This document shows positions 18,015 to 27,265 of a stretch of DNA of 64,000 nucleotides, piece after piece. Where the stretch lies: positions 2,046,001 to 2,110,000 of the forward strand of contig NZ_CP068564.1 of the NCBI RefSeq assembly GCF_016767175.1, in the 5' to 3' direction. The notes below the pieces were generated by a model. It saw only the letters and a list, made by a program, of their open reading frames with translations, was not told the DNA's origin and did no database searches. Position numbers and translations under genes: made by a program. The DNA comes from Keratinibaculum paraultunense. GTDB lineage: Bacteria > Bacillota > Clostridia > Tissierellales > Tepidimicrobiaceae. The first letter of the stretch is position 1, and each line of letters starts with the position of its first letter.

Positions 18015-18758
18015 CTAAATATCCTTTTTCTCAAATAAATAATAGCCCGCTGCAATTAACATTATACCGTAACCCAGTAAAATTAGAAATATCCTAATAA
18101 TCTTACTAAAATTTATATAGTTTCCTAAAATCAATCTGTACCAGTCAAAAGTAGATGTAAATAAAAAACTTTTAATTTGGGGAAAAGCAAAACCTAATCC
18201 ATTAAAAGTCAGAAATATAAAAATAGAAAGCATAAAGGCACTTGTTGTACCTTTTGTAATGTTAGAAATCAAAATAACCACTAATGAAAAAATAAAAATT
18301 GGCATAAATGCCATAATATAAGATATTATTATCTTAAAAAGATTTGGTATGTTCTTATTTATAAATAATGAGGCAACAACTGAAAGAACCATGACAAAAA
18401 CTAGATTACCAATTATAAAAGTAGCAACTGTAAAGATTTTTCCCAAAAATACTTTAATCCTTGATGCAGGTCCTGTGAGAGTAAATTTAATTGTATGATC
18501 AGCAAATTCACCAGCAAACATATCTATACAAATAAATGTAGTAAAAAGTGGGAAAATGGAATAACTCAAAATCGTCAAAACCATTATTGAAAATTCTGAA
18601 CTTCCTGTCACACGTATTCCTGTAAAGTTATTTAACGAATACACCACAATTGCTAACACTATAACAGATAGAGCCGAGAATATCAATGCTGCAGTTATTT
18701 TTTTCTTTTTTGATATTTTAAATATTTCATTTGTGTAAACCGCCTTAAGCATCTCCAT
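18015..18758 (-). CDS. ABC-2 type transporter permease
   Basis: This 247-residue protein has about six hydrophobic helices. It opens with a short cytoplasmic end (YTNEIFKISKKKK) and has the motif FAGEFADHTIKFTLTGPASR after the second helix, a signature of the BcrB/NatB-like permeases. It overlaps the ATPase gene by 14 bases, so the two form one exporter, likely for a peptide antibiotic, lantibiotic or lipid-like compound. The substrate cannot be read from the sequence. Confidence 0.9.
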   Translation of the reverse strand: MEMLKAVYTNEIFKISKKKKITAALIFSALSVIVLAIVVYSLNNFTGIRVTGSSEFSIMVLTILSYSIFPLFTTFICIDMFAGEFADHTIKFTLTGPASRIKVFLGKIFTVATFIIGNLVFVMVLSVVASLFINKNIPNLFKIIISYIMAFMPIFIFSLVVILISNITKGTTSAFMLSIFIFLTFNGLGFAFPQIKSFLFTSTFDWYRLILGNYINFSKIIRIFLILLGYGIMLIAAGYYLFEKKDI

Positions 18759-19470
18759 TTAAATCAACCTCACTTAAATAATAGTTTTCCAAAGAAGAAT
18801 AGTTTTTTAGAATGTTTTGCGTACTATCAATATTTAAAAGTTTTCCATGGTATAAAATTCCAACTTTATCACATGTAAGCTCTATATCATGTACTAAATG
18901 ACTAGATATAAAAAATGTTGTTTTGTACTGCTTTGACAGGCGAATTATTAATTCCCTCATTTTAACCATTCCCTCAACATCTAATCCATTAAAGGGCTCG
19001 TCCAGAATTACAACATTAGGATTGGATAAAATTGCAATAGCAATACCAAGTCTTTGTTTCATTCCTAAGGAATAATTTTTTATTTTTTCATTCTTATATT
19101 TAATAATTCCTGTAATCTCCAAGCTTTTATCGATTCTTGTATCATCAACATCGTCATAAAACCGTCCCCATAATTTCATGTTTTCATAAGCTGTTAAATA
19201 AGGAAATGGTGTTACATTCTCTATAATACAGCCAACGTTTTTCATTGCTTGTTCATAGTCCTTTGAAATACTATAGCCATTTATTCTAACATCACCTTTG
19301 TCAGCCTTCATAAGACCTACCATAATTTTCATTGTAGTGGTTTTACCTGCACCATTGGGTCCTAAAAAACCGAATATTTCTCCTCGATCAATTTCTAAAT
19401 TAATGTCCTGTATTCCACGATTATTTTTGTACTTTTTTGATAAATTTTCAATAACAATTGCTTTATCCAA
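18745..19470 (-). CDS. ABC transporter ATP-binding protein (BcrA-like)
   Basis: Walker A is GPNGAGKTT at about residues 37-45; the Q-loop lies in CIIENVTPFPYLTAYENM, the signature is YSLGMKQRLGIA and Walker B is NPNVVILDEPFNGLD. The switch His is in FISSHLVHDIE. The sequence is of the bacitracin/lantibiotic self-protection type. It starts with TTG at 19470 behind a strong AGGAGG. Length 241 residues. Confidence 0.94.
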   Translation of the reverse strand: MDKAIVIENLSKKYKNNRGIQDINLEIDRGEIFGFLGPNGAGKTTTMKIMVGLMKADKGDVRINGYSISKDYEQAMKNVGCIIENVTPFPYLTAYENMKLWGRFYDDVDDTRIDKSLEITGIIKYKNEKIKNYSLGMKQRLGIAIAILSNPNVVILDEPFNGLDVEGMVKMRELIIRLSKQYKTTFFISSHLVHDIELTCDKVGILYHGKLLNIDSTQNILKNYSSLENYYLSEVDLNGDA

Positions 19471-19497
19471 TATTAATCCTCCTTTAAATAGCTTAGA

Positions 19498-19523
19498 GGT
19501 GCAAAAGTAAAAACTTTTGCACC
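19498..19523 (-). repeat. Inverted repeat between secreted-protein gene and ABC operon
   Basis: Eleven-base perfect arms (GGTGCAAAAGT) with a 4-base loop lie after the 418-residue gene. The T run after the stem is weak, so this may be a partial terminator or an RNA-stability hairpin that sets different levels for the downstream ABC genes. Confidence 0.5.
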
Positions 19524-19531
19524 CTTAGTTA

Positions 19532-20788
19532 TTATTCAAATATTCTAATAAAGGTATTATCAAATCCATCTTCGTTAGTTGAATAACTATACCCACTATT
19601 ATCTTCCTCTATTGTAACATTAAAAGATACTCTAATATTTTGTAAATATTCTCGATGGATAATTCCCCTTTTCTTCTCTCCCTTATCATCTGTATAATGT
19701 ATTATTGTAAAACCGATTGATTCATCATGGTTTGAGTAGAAATCAAAGCTTCTTACAGTATCAACTTCATATCCCTCATTATAGACCTCATAATATTTAC
19801 CTTTTATATTGCCATCCTTAACAGAAGTTATCTCTATAAACCTTTCCCCAACTTTTATAAAGGAATTACCTTCCTCTTTAACAATATCGTTTTTGTATTT
19901 GCCAATATATTTACTGTCAAATTCATAACCTTCTTTGCTATATGTGACTTTTTGACCTTCTAAATTTGGAGCTTTAACAACTGTACTATTAACATCCTTT
20001 ATATCAATTGAAAATTCTATTGAATAAATGTGTTCAATTCCTTTACTATCCTGTGCAGATATACTTGCAGTAAAAATTCCACTTTCTATAATCCCATCTT
20101 CATTTTCAATTGCCTTTCCTGCTGCTTCCATAAGATATATATTTGATTTAGGATGTGGAACATCTAGATTCTTTGCATCCCATTCGTCAAGTATATTGTA
20201 TTTGAAAATAAAGGAAGAAATAGCATTAACAGCAGATGGAATTTGAGTCTCTGATAAATTACCTACATACATTTTCTTTCCAGAGGATTCCTCCACTTGA
20301 ATAGCATCTTGTAAATTCCCTACAAGTGCATCAAGAACCTTTTCCGCATCCTTTACTTGCTCCTCCTCAAATGGATTTTCAATCATTCTACTAGTTTCAT
20401 TATTAGATTTTCTTTTCTCAAATACATCATAAGAATCATCTTCAAAATTTTTGTATATATTCTGGTTTTCATCACTGTACCAATAATTCTCTCTTACTTC
20501 CCCTTTTTTAAAATCCTTATCTATTGATTCTTTAGCTTTGTTCTTAATATCGAATTTTGTATTAGATGTTGATTCTGAAAATACCTTGCCGTCAATTTTA
20601 AGAGATAGGGTAGCATCAACACTAAAGTTGTCAACTTCACTTGTTAATTTTGTCATTGTTGTCTTTATAGAATTTTTCAAGCTATAATATCCTGAACCAA
20701 GCATAGTATCTGCAAAAGCTGACGTTGCTAAAATGGTAGCCCCTAGCACAAAAGCACATATTGTAGCAGTTTTTTTACTAAATCTCAT
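19532..20788 (-). CDS. Secreted protein of unknown function in an ABC/two-component locus
   Basis: The family is not recognised. A signal peptide covers about residues 1-26 (ending TSAFA). The mature 390 residues are acidic and mostly beta-rich by appearance, with a helical segment near residues 145-200 and no Cys. Being first in an apparent five-gene unit with an ABC exporter and a two-component system, it may sense or shield against the same compound at the cell surface; this is inference. The opposite-strand frame at 20028-20246 is a shadow. Confidence 0.7.
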   Translation of the reverse strand: MRFSKKTATICAFVLGATILATSAFADTMLGSGYYSLKNSIKTTMTKLTSEVDNFSVDATLSLKIDGKVFSESTSNTKFDIKNKAKESIDKDFKKGEVRENYWYSDENQNIYKNFEDDSYDVFEKRKSNNETSRMIENPFEEEQVKDAEKVLDALVGNLQDAIQVEESSGKKMYVGNLSETQIPSAVNAISSFIFKYNILDEWDAKNLDVPHPKSNIYLMEAAGKAIENEDGIIESGIFTASISAQDSKGIEHIYSIEFSIDIKDVNSTVVKAPNLEGQKVTYSKEGYEFDSKYIGKYKNDIVKEEGNSFIKVGERFIEITSVKDGNIKGKYYEVYNEGYEVDTVRSFDFYSNHDESIGFTIIHYTDDKGEKKRGIIHREYLQNIRVSFNVTIEEDNSGYSYSTNEDGFDNTFIRIFE

Positions 20789-21290
20789 TTTCCTTGCCTC
20801 CCATCATATAATTTACTAAAAAAAGCTTAAGCTTTTATGTAGTATAATTATATGATACATTATTTATCTTGAATAACTATAAACTAATTATTAACAATTT
20901 ATTAAATTAAGGAAAATGCAAGACTTAAAGAGACCTAAAGGCACTCCTAAATTAAGTCCTACGGAGTAGAAAATGAATACAATGGTAAAAGTAGAAGGAT
21001 TTCCGCATCATAAAGAATTAAATGTCATTATTTAATAGATCAATTAAAAAAGGCTTATTTAGAAAATAGGTTAGAAACTAGAATAAAGCATTTTGCAAAA
21101 TATAAGCTACTCTAGTATTGTAAAAATCCTTGGCAATTCTTACAGGATTGCTGAGGCCCTATCCAAGGTCGGTCAAAAAGATAATTAATTGTGCATGAAA
21201 ATATTTGCACTTTTGTACAAAAAAATATTGACGTTTGTAAATATTAAGGATATTGTCTCATGGAATATGATTGATTAAAATGTGGGCTGG
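20789..21290. other. Gene-free region with palindrome and scrambled remnants
   Basis: No intact gene is seen. A perfect 16-base palindrome (AAAAGCTTAAGCTTTT, 20821-20836) lies 32 bases upstream of the secreted-protein start and could be an operator. A TATAAT box on the minus strand lies just beyond it. From about 20920 to 21290 short broken frames resemble mobile-element debris but cannot be assigned. Confidence 0.35.
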
Positions 21291-21400
21291 GTTTTACGCT
21301 TACCTATGCTATCCTTCGTTCAAATGGAAATGAAATTGAAATTTTAAATGGAGCAGATCCAAATACATTAACCGTTGTACTTAATTTAATCGGTAAATAA
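21291..21400 (+). pseudogene. IS66 TnpA, C-terminal fragment
   Basis: Only the tail is left. The frame LTYAILRSNGNEIEI, followed by a ...DPNTLTVVLNLIGK end and a stop at 21398-21400, resembles the C-terminus of the small IS66 accessory protein TnpA. No start codon is present. Confidence 0.5.
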
Positions 21401-21406
21401 CTATAA

Positions 21407-21760
21407 GAATAAAATTTCCTGATGCTATAAAGATATATATTGCCTGTGGTAAGACTGATATGAGGAAATCCATAGATGGACTTTCAGCCATAGTGTCTCA
21501 AAATTTTAAACTAAATCCATTCGAAAATGTATTATTCCTTTTTTGTGGAGGGAGAAGTGATAGAATGAAAGCACTCCTTTGGGAAGGTGATTGATTCCTT
21601 CTTCTCTACAAACGTCTAGAAGGTGGAGTGTTTCAGTGGTCAAGAACTACAAGAAGAGGTTAGAGAAATTACTGCCCAGCAATATAGATGGTTAATAGAA
21701 GGATTATCAATTGATCAGAAAAATGCTATTCAAAAGTTAGATAATAAAAGAATAATATAA
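21407..21760 (+). pseudogene. IS66 accessory protein TnpB, interrupted
   Basis: The frame contains the family signature KIYIACGKTDMRKSIDGLS and, after FENVLFLFCGGRSDRMKALLWEGD, an in-frame TGA where Gly is expected. It then continues with FLLLYKRLEGGVFQW to a TAA at 21758-21760. No good start codon is visible. TnpB is needed for IS66 transposition in an unknown way. Confidence 0.8.
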
Positions 21761-21871
21761 ATGCTTGGGGCTACTGAAAAGTACATAGTTTCAAGCATTT
21801 TTTTGTTGTTTTTGGTTCTTAGAAGTAGTATAATATAATTAGAAAAAACACAGAAGAAAGGCAATACTTAA

Positions 21872-22991
21872 ATGAATGATAACTCTTTAATAAAGACACT
21901 ACAAGATACAATTGAATCCCAAAATAAAACCATAGAAGTCCTTAAAGAAGAATTAAAAAAGGCTAATGAAAATATTGAATACCTAATTAAAAAACTCTAT
22001 GGAAGAAAGACAGAAAAAACTTCTGCCATAGATGGTCAGCTAGTAACAGGAAACATATGAATGCAGAACATGTAAAAAAGAAGGTAGACCTGGGATATTT
22101 AATCCATATACACCAGAACCTGTACTTCAGCATTCCTATGCTACTGCTTCAAGTGTAGCTTGGACAATGTATCAAAAGTTTGTACAGTCAGTACCATTAT
22201 ATCGTCAAGAAAAAGATTGGAAACAGATGGGATTTCCATTAAGTCGTGGAACCTATCCAATTGGATCATAAAAACATCAGAAGAATGGTTAAACCCTGTA
22301 GTAGAAAAACTACGTGAAGAACTATTGAAGGATAAATATTTGCATGCTGATGAAACCCCAGTCCAAGTATTAAATGAAGGAAATAAGAAAAACACCACAA
22401 AATCATATATGTGGGTATACTCCACTTCAGTTAATGCAAAACACGGAATAAGAATATTTAAATATGCATCTGGTAGAGCAGGAGATAATGCCAAAGAATC
22501 CTTAAAAGGATTTAAAGGATATCTCCATACAGATGGATTCTCAGGTTATAGTAAAGTAAAAGATATCCACCACTGTTTATGCTGGGCACATGTAAGGAGG
22601 TATTTTTCTGATGCTCTCTCTAAAGATATGAAAAGTCCAGAAGCAACCTTACCATCAATAGGAATAGCATATTGCAATCAACTATTTAACTGGGAACGAA
22701 AATTTAAAAACCTATCACCAGAAGATAGAAAGATTAAGCGTCTAGAAAAAGAAAAAACAGTTCTAGAAGCCTTTTGGTCATGGGTAGAAAGTACAAATGA
22801 AAAAGTACTTCCTAAATCTAATATTGGGAAGGCTCTTCAATATGCCCTAAACCATAAAGATAAATTAGAAACCTATTTAGAAGATGGTAACTGTGTCATT
22901 ATTACCAGGATCTGATTTTCAAACAAATTCCAAGATCTTAGACCTAATGATGCCTTGGGATGAATTAGTTCAAAAAACATGTAAATCTTAA
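21872..22991 (+). pseudogene. IS66 transposase TnpC, frameshifted
   Basis: An N-terminal coiled-coil piece (21872-22060) is followed in other frames by the zinc-ribbon region and the DDE catalytic domain (from about 22160). There HADETP and HTDGFSGYSKV carry the two catalytic Asp residues. A break near 22915 precedes the C-terminal end LMPWDELVQK. At least two frameshifts are needed to join the parts, so the enzyme is inactive. Confidence 0.85.
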
Positions 22992-23001
22992 TAAATACTC
23001 T

Positions 23002-23030
23002 TATAGGGATATCATACCGATATCCCTATA
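23002..23030. terminator. Terminator-like hairpin
   Basis: Perfect 12-base arms (TATAGGGATATC) with a 5-base loop, just after the IS66 remnant. Confidence 0.5.
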
Positions 23031-23203
23031 ATTATACAATACATCTTTTATTGTACGCTTACGGTGAAAATTTCAAAGCATTTATGAATGGTTTGTCAAA
23101 GGTAGCGGGAAATCACCAGAAAACTTAAATTTTTGTCCAAAGTATTGACATAGATCCACTATTCCCCGACAGCCCCTTCGATCAGATTAAGATTATTTTC
23201 TTA

Positions 23204-23806
23204 TTATTGTAACTCACCTAATGTTGAAGCAATTCTCACCGCTATTGTTCCACTAAGGGCAGAACCATCTGTTGACGTAATATTCACATATCTTGTTTTA
23301 GATGAAAATAAGCCAACTTTACCTTCATAGTATTTTGTAACTCGTTTTCCTGCGTCAACTGTGAACTCTTCTATGACATCTCCAGTACTAGTCTTATATG
23401 TGATAGTTACATTATATTTCCTAGAACTTGTATTATCTATCCAAACCTTATAGTAAGTCATATCCGAAGTCAAATCAAATCTAACAGATTGAGATCCATC
23501 TGAGTCTGTTAAACTCTTATCAATAACTTTTTCTGATGCCATTAGGGATATGTCATCTGTATCTACATTGACAGTATAAAAACTTTCATCATTCTGTAAA
23601 TTACTCAAATCCTCCTCAATAGTTTTTATACAGATATCTTTACCAGCATTTAAGGCTCTTAATTCATTTACATTCAACGGCTCAATTTCCGTCCTAAGTA
23701 GCTTATCTATCATTATCCCATCTTTACTAGTAGCATATACATTAATTGAAATTAATGAAACAACCACTACAAGTGCTAGTATGACACTAAAAAACTTTTT
23801 CCTCAT
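23204..23806 (-). CDS. Small secreted protein of unknown function
   Basis: The 200-residue product has a signal peptide (about 1-27, ending NVYA), an acidic linker and a C-terminal beta-sandwich-like region of about 90 residues (DMTYYKVWIDNTSSRKYNVT and following). The C-terminal part resembles in style, not clear identity, the other secreted proteins of this region. The ATG at 23806 has GGAGG nine bases upstream; the frame opens slightly earlier. A CGTTATATA motif lies about 120 bases upstream but without the paired upstream block seen for the other copies. Confidence 0.65.
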   Translation of the reverse strand: MRKKFFSVILALVVVVSLISINVYATSKDGIMIDKLLRTEIEPLNVNELRALNAGKDICIKTIEEDLSNLQNDESFYTVNVDTDDISLMASEKVIDKSLTDSDGSQSVRFDLTSDMTYYKVWIDNTSSRKYNVTITYKTSTGDVIEEFTVDAGKRVTKYYEGKVGLFSSKTRYVNITSTDGSALSGTIAVRIASTLGELQ

Positions 23807-23909
23807 TTCCATTACCTCCTTTCTAATCATGTAATTTTTTAAATTAATGTTTGCATTTTAAATTTTCATTGGTATCACATCCTTTCATTTTATAGAGCTT
23901 TTTCTGCTC

Positions 23910-24386
23910 TTACTTATATAACGTTTGAAAATTTGTAATACTATTTTCTGGACGATAAGAAAATCTAATTTTATAACCTTGGTTATTTATAAACTCCATA
24001 TTTATGACATTTCCTAGCACTTCATAATTTTTTATTAAATATCCTTTAGGCAAATATTCCAAAGTCCACTCTTTCTTCTTAACAATTATCTCTTCATCTC
24101 TATTTGTACACATCTATTTCTAACTCTTTTATATAATCTTTAGAATTCTTTCAAAAAAAGACTACTTAGATATTGTGAATATAAACAGCTTTCATGAGTT
24201 GGATTCATTAATCCCATTTCTATTTAACAAAAACATTCCTATTATTAAAATAAAAATACTTATCGCCAAAAAACTACCGATAACCCTGATATTCAATGAG
24301 TTTAATTCTGAAATAACCGTAGGGTTAATTGTTCTAATGCAGTTACTATATAGCAAAGATACATAGTAATAGATACTTATTGACAT
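23910..24386 (-). pseudogene. Remnant of a membrane anti-sigma-like (DUF4367-type) protein
   Basis: Two short frames look like parts of one lost gene. The upstream one (24192-24386) has a single membrane helix. The downstream one (23910-24113) has WTLEYLPKGYLIKNYEVLGN, which resembles the start of the extracytoplasmic domain in the intact anti-sigma-like protein at 28748-29716. The C-terminal part is missing. It suggests that an ECF sigma/anti-sigma unit once preceded the secreted-protein gene downstream. Confidence 0.4.
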
Positions 24387-24573
24387 AGTTATTGAATGAA
24401 GTAAAAAACCAGATAATAAATTTATCCTTTTTACGAAATAAATTATTCAATATAAAACCTAGATATAAATATATATAAATATGTTTTGATATCACATCCT
24501 ATCGGATTGACCTCTTAATATTGGACAAAAACTCACGAATACTTTCTTTTTCTTAGATTATCTATATTTTTAT

Positions 24574-24694
24574 GTTTTTCGCTTTTTTTATTATACATAA
24601 ATATTCATCATCAAGGGTAAAGGCTACGCCCCTGCTATGGCAGGCCCTTGATTTCAGCTAAATATTTATGTTATTTACTCCTAAGCGAAAAAAC
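24574..24694. repeat. Nested inverted-repeat element (possible MITE or structured RNA)
   Basis: Outer arms GTTTTTCGCTT (24574-24584) and AAGCGAAAAAAC (24683-24694) enclose a second pair (about 24592-24605 with 24661-24673), a third pair TCAAGGG/CCCTTGA (24611-24617 with 24645-24651) and an inner hairpin CCTGCTATGGCAGG (24631-24644). The core is GC-rich against an A+T-rich background. No protein is encoded. It directly follows the IS3 remnant. Confidence 0.55.
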
Positions 24695-24728
24695 ATTAAA
24701 GCTTCACTACCAGTTGTTTAGCTGTTCC

Positions 24729-25298
24729 TTACAAGGTTTTTTGATAGAATTCAATTGGAGGAATATACCCTATTGAGCCATGAATTCTAACTTTATTATA
24801 TGAGTTCATGTATTCTGAAACTTCTTTATATGCCTCAGCATAGCTTTCAAATTCGTACCTTGATAAACATTCATTCTCTAGTAATCTATGGAAAGATTCT
24901 ATATGGACATTTTTGTTTGGAGTCTTAAAGGGTATTCTCTCATGCTCTAGTTTTAACTCTTCACAGGTATCTTCAAACTTATGGCTAACGAATTGAGACC
25001 CATTATCTGATCTTATTACTAAGTCGATGTTTTTATCATATAGACCACGCTTCATTAATGCTCTTTTAAGAATTATAGTTATATATTCTGCAGTACATGA
25101 TAATCCCATATGGTATTCTACTATATTTCTATTATATACATCTAGAAAAGATGCTATATAGAAGAATCTATCTTCACCATGGATATAACCATATTTAATA
25201 TCTACTTCCCAAAGAGCATTAGAGTTTATAATTTCTCTATTTTGAGCTATTTTCCTTGGATGTTTTTGTTTAATTTGTCTTTCTTGTATTTTTACTTC
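24729..25298 (-). pseudogene. IS3-family transposase (OrfB), C-terminal remnant
   Basis: The frame holds the rve integrase core with the three catalytic positions: Asp in ALWEVDIKYG, Asp in VIRSDNGSQF and Glu in NVHIESFHRLLENE, ending in the usual IHGSIGYIPPIEFYQ. A stop codon (TGA) closes the frame at 25299-25301, and the N-terminal helix-turn-helix region and OrfA are missing. About 190 residues remain. Confidence 0.85.
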
Positions 25299-25378
25299 TC
25301 ATTTTGGCAACCTCCTATTGATTATATTTTACTATAACCGTGTGCGATTGTCCAAAACGGTTAGGGAGCTAAATAGTT

Positions 25379-26560
25379 ATGTTAAAAATAGTTTATCCTA
25401 TTTGCTGTGGAATTGATGTCCACAAAAAATTTATTGTTGCTACCATTGCTTCCACTGAAAATAATATTACTACCTACAAAACTAAAAAATTTACTACTTA
25501 CACTAATGATCTTCTCAACTTTAAAAAATGGTTATATGACAATAATTGTTATGATATATGTATGGAAAGCACTGGCAAGTACTGGATTGCCGTTTTTAAC
25601 ATCCTCAAAGATTCCTGTAGCATCACTTTAGCAAACCCTAAGTATATCAAGCTATACCTGGTAAAAAAACTGACAAGAAAGATTCTATCTGGATTGCTGA
25701 TTTGCATAAGCATGGTCTTATAAAAGGTAGCTTTATTCCCCCTAGAAATATTAGAGAACTTAGAGACTTAATGCGTTATAAGACCAAATTGGTTAGTGTT
25801 CGTTCAAGTGAGAAAAACCGTATTCAAAATTCCCTTACCGTATCTAATATTATGATATCCAATATAGTCTCTGATTCTTTTGGCAAATCTGCTTCTACAA
25901 TTATCAAATATGCCATGGAACACCCTGATGAAATAGATACAGATTATACTAGTTTTCTTCATAAAAGTATGCTTCATAAGGCAAATGAAATTAATATGTC
26001 CATGCAAGGTACTATTTCACAGGAGCAAGCATCTAAGATGAATGTATGCTTTAACCACCTTAGTTATGTTGAAATTTGTATTTCTCAAATTGATGAAGCT
26101 ATATTCTTAATTGCCAAAGATTTTAAGTCTCAAATAGAATTGTTTGCTACTATTCCAAGTATAACAACTAAATCTGCTACCGCTATTATTTCTGAAATCG
26201 GTGTAGATATGTAGTATTTCCTGATTCTAAAAATCTTTGTTCATGGGCTGGATTAGCACCGCAAAATAATGAAAATGCTGGTTGTTCGTATTAGCCGTGC
26301 TGGTGTTTATATCAAGCCATTGCTTGTTCAATGTGCAAATGCTGCTATTAAAGATAAAAAATGTTCTTATTTTTATTACAGATATCAAAGCATTAAAAAA
26401 CGTCGTGGTCATAAAAGGGCTATTATTGCAATAGCTAGAATGCTATTAGTTTGTGTATATAATATTCTGGTTAAAAACGAGCCTTTTGACTTTGAACTAT
26501 ATGAAAATTATTTTGATAATTGCACTAAAACAAGCAAGCAACCAAATAAGGATTATAACT
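25379..26560 (+). pseudogene. IS110-family transposase, frameshifted
   Basis: The N-terminal DEDD domain is recognisable: Asp in CCGIDVHKKFI, Glu in MESTGKYW, then in another frame Asp residues in DKKDSIWIADLHKHG. The second half carries the IS116/IS110 C-terminal signature (IPSITTKSATAIISEIG, then LCSWAGLAP). One indel near 25655 and another at 26214 break the frame. Its 3' end abuts the tail of a small secreted-protein gene on the other strand. Confidence 0.88.
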
Positions 26561-26990
26561 TCCAACTTCCAGAGGTAGCAGTTGCTTTTTCGCCATCCAC
26601 ATCTACTACAACTTTAGTACGATATTCAATACCTGGTGTTCCTTTATAACTTTTTGATACAAATACATTACCAGTTCCACTGAAATTCCATGATTTTACG
26701 CTTGCCCATTTTCTAGAAGTATATTTTTCTAAATACATTGTTCCGCTAATTGAACTTGAAGAACTTTTAGCATTTATATATACCTCTGGATAAAGAGTAG
26801 TGCCTGATGCAGAAATATCTATTAAGATATTACTTATTTCATCCCAAAGTGGAGTAACCACTTGGTAACTTATATTTGATGTTACTTATTCTTGTTGCTC
26901 CGCTGCATAAGCGGTACTTACTCCGCCATTTCCAGCAATTAGAGCAATCATTATTGCTATTGGTGCTACTTTTGTTTTCTTAAGTTTCAT
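26553..26990 (-). pseudogene. Small secreted protein, copy A, with in-frame TAA after the signal peptide
   Basis: From ATG 26990 (GGAGG eight bases upstream) the frame gives a clear signal peptide (MKLKKTKVAPIAIMIALIAG, ending TAYAA), then EQQE and a TAA at 26886-26888. The same frame continues without another stop for 110 residues to 26553 with a beta-rich domain (YLEKYTSRKW, then GTGNVFVSKSYKG). Either a nonsense mutation, readthrough, or restart at GTG 26861. The first 261 coding bases plus the promoter are identical to copy B. Confidence 0.6.
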
Positions 26991-27038
26991 AAAATTCCTC
27001 CTTAAATTTTTTTGCTGCTTACCTATATAACGCATGAG
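26730..27038. repeat. 309-bp direct repeat, copy A
   Basis: Identical by eye, base for base, to 28281-28589. It spans promoter motif, ribosome site, signal peptide, TAA stop and the first half of the mature region of copy A. Outside the repeat the sequences diverge at once on both sides. Confidence 0.85.
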
Positions 27039-27055
27039 ATTGGGGAGAAAGGACG
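27024..27055 (-). promoter_or_regulatory. Candidate alternative-sigma promoter of copy A
   Basis: On the minus strand CGTTATATA (27024-27032) follows a CGTCCTT block (27049-27055) by 16 bases. It matches the better-conserved pairs before copy B and the tiny ORF, where the block is TGTCCCC with 15-base spacing. It lies about 35 bases before the start codon. Confidence 0.35.
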
Positions 27056-27182
27056 TATTCTCTAACCTTAATAAAGCTATTTATAATTCATTGAGTTCTT
27101 CTCATAAGGTAATTAATATTTGACTAGTATGATTATAGTTGTTATAGTAAGTTTTTTAGTTTCAACTTTAGCCCCCCCTAAA

Positions 27183-27210
27183 ATATAGGGTGTAAGAATA
27201 CACCCTATAT
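27183..27210 (-). terminator. Terminator of the repeat-containing secreted-protein gene
   Basis: Eleven-base perfect arms (ATATAGGGTGT) with a 6-base loop and a T-rich tail on the minus strand. Confidence 0.7.
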
Positions 27211-27265
27211 AATTTAATTAATATATAATCTTTTTTATAAAGCTTTCCGGATTGGTCACATTTAA

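Larger units (their letters stand above)
21291..23062 (+). mobile_element. Degenerate IS66-family insertion sequence
   Basis: Three consecutive broken genes on the plus strand match the TnpA-TnpB-TnpC order of IS66 elements. A right-end-like ACGCTTAC lies at 23055-23062; IS66 ends are usually of the GTAAGCG/CGCTTAC type. The matching left end was not found, so the left boundary given is only the start of recognisable coding sequence. The element cannot move on its own. Confidence 0.75.

Noticed and set aside
22141-22494. 117-codon minus-strand frame inside the IS66 remnant
   Set aside because: Shadow of the TnpC catalytic domain on the plus strand.
24387-24728. Retron or group II intron associated with the inverted-repeat element
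   Set aside because: No reverse transcriptase is encoded nearby; only IS3 and IS110 transposase remnants adjoin it.
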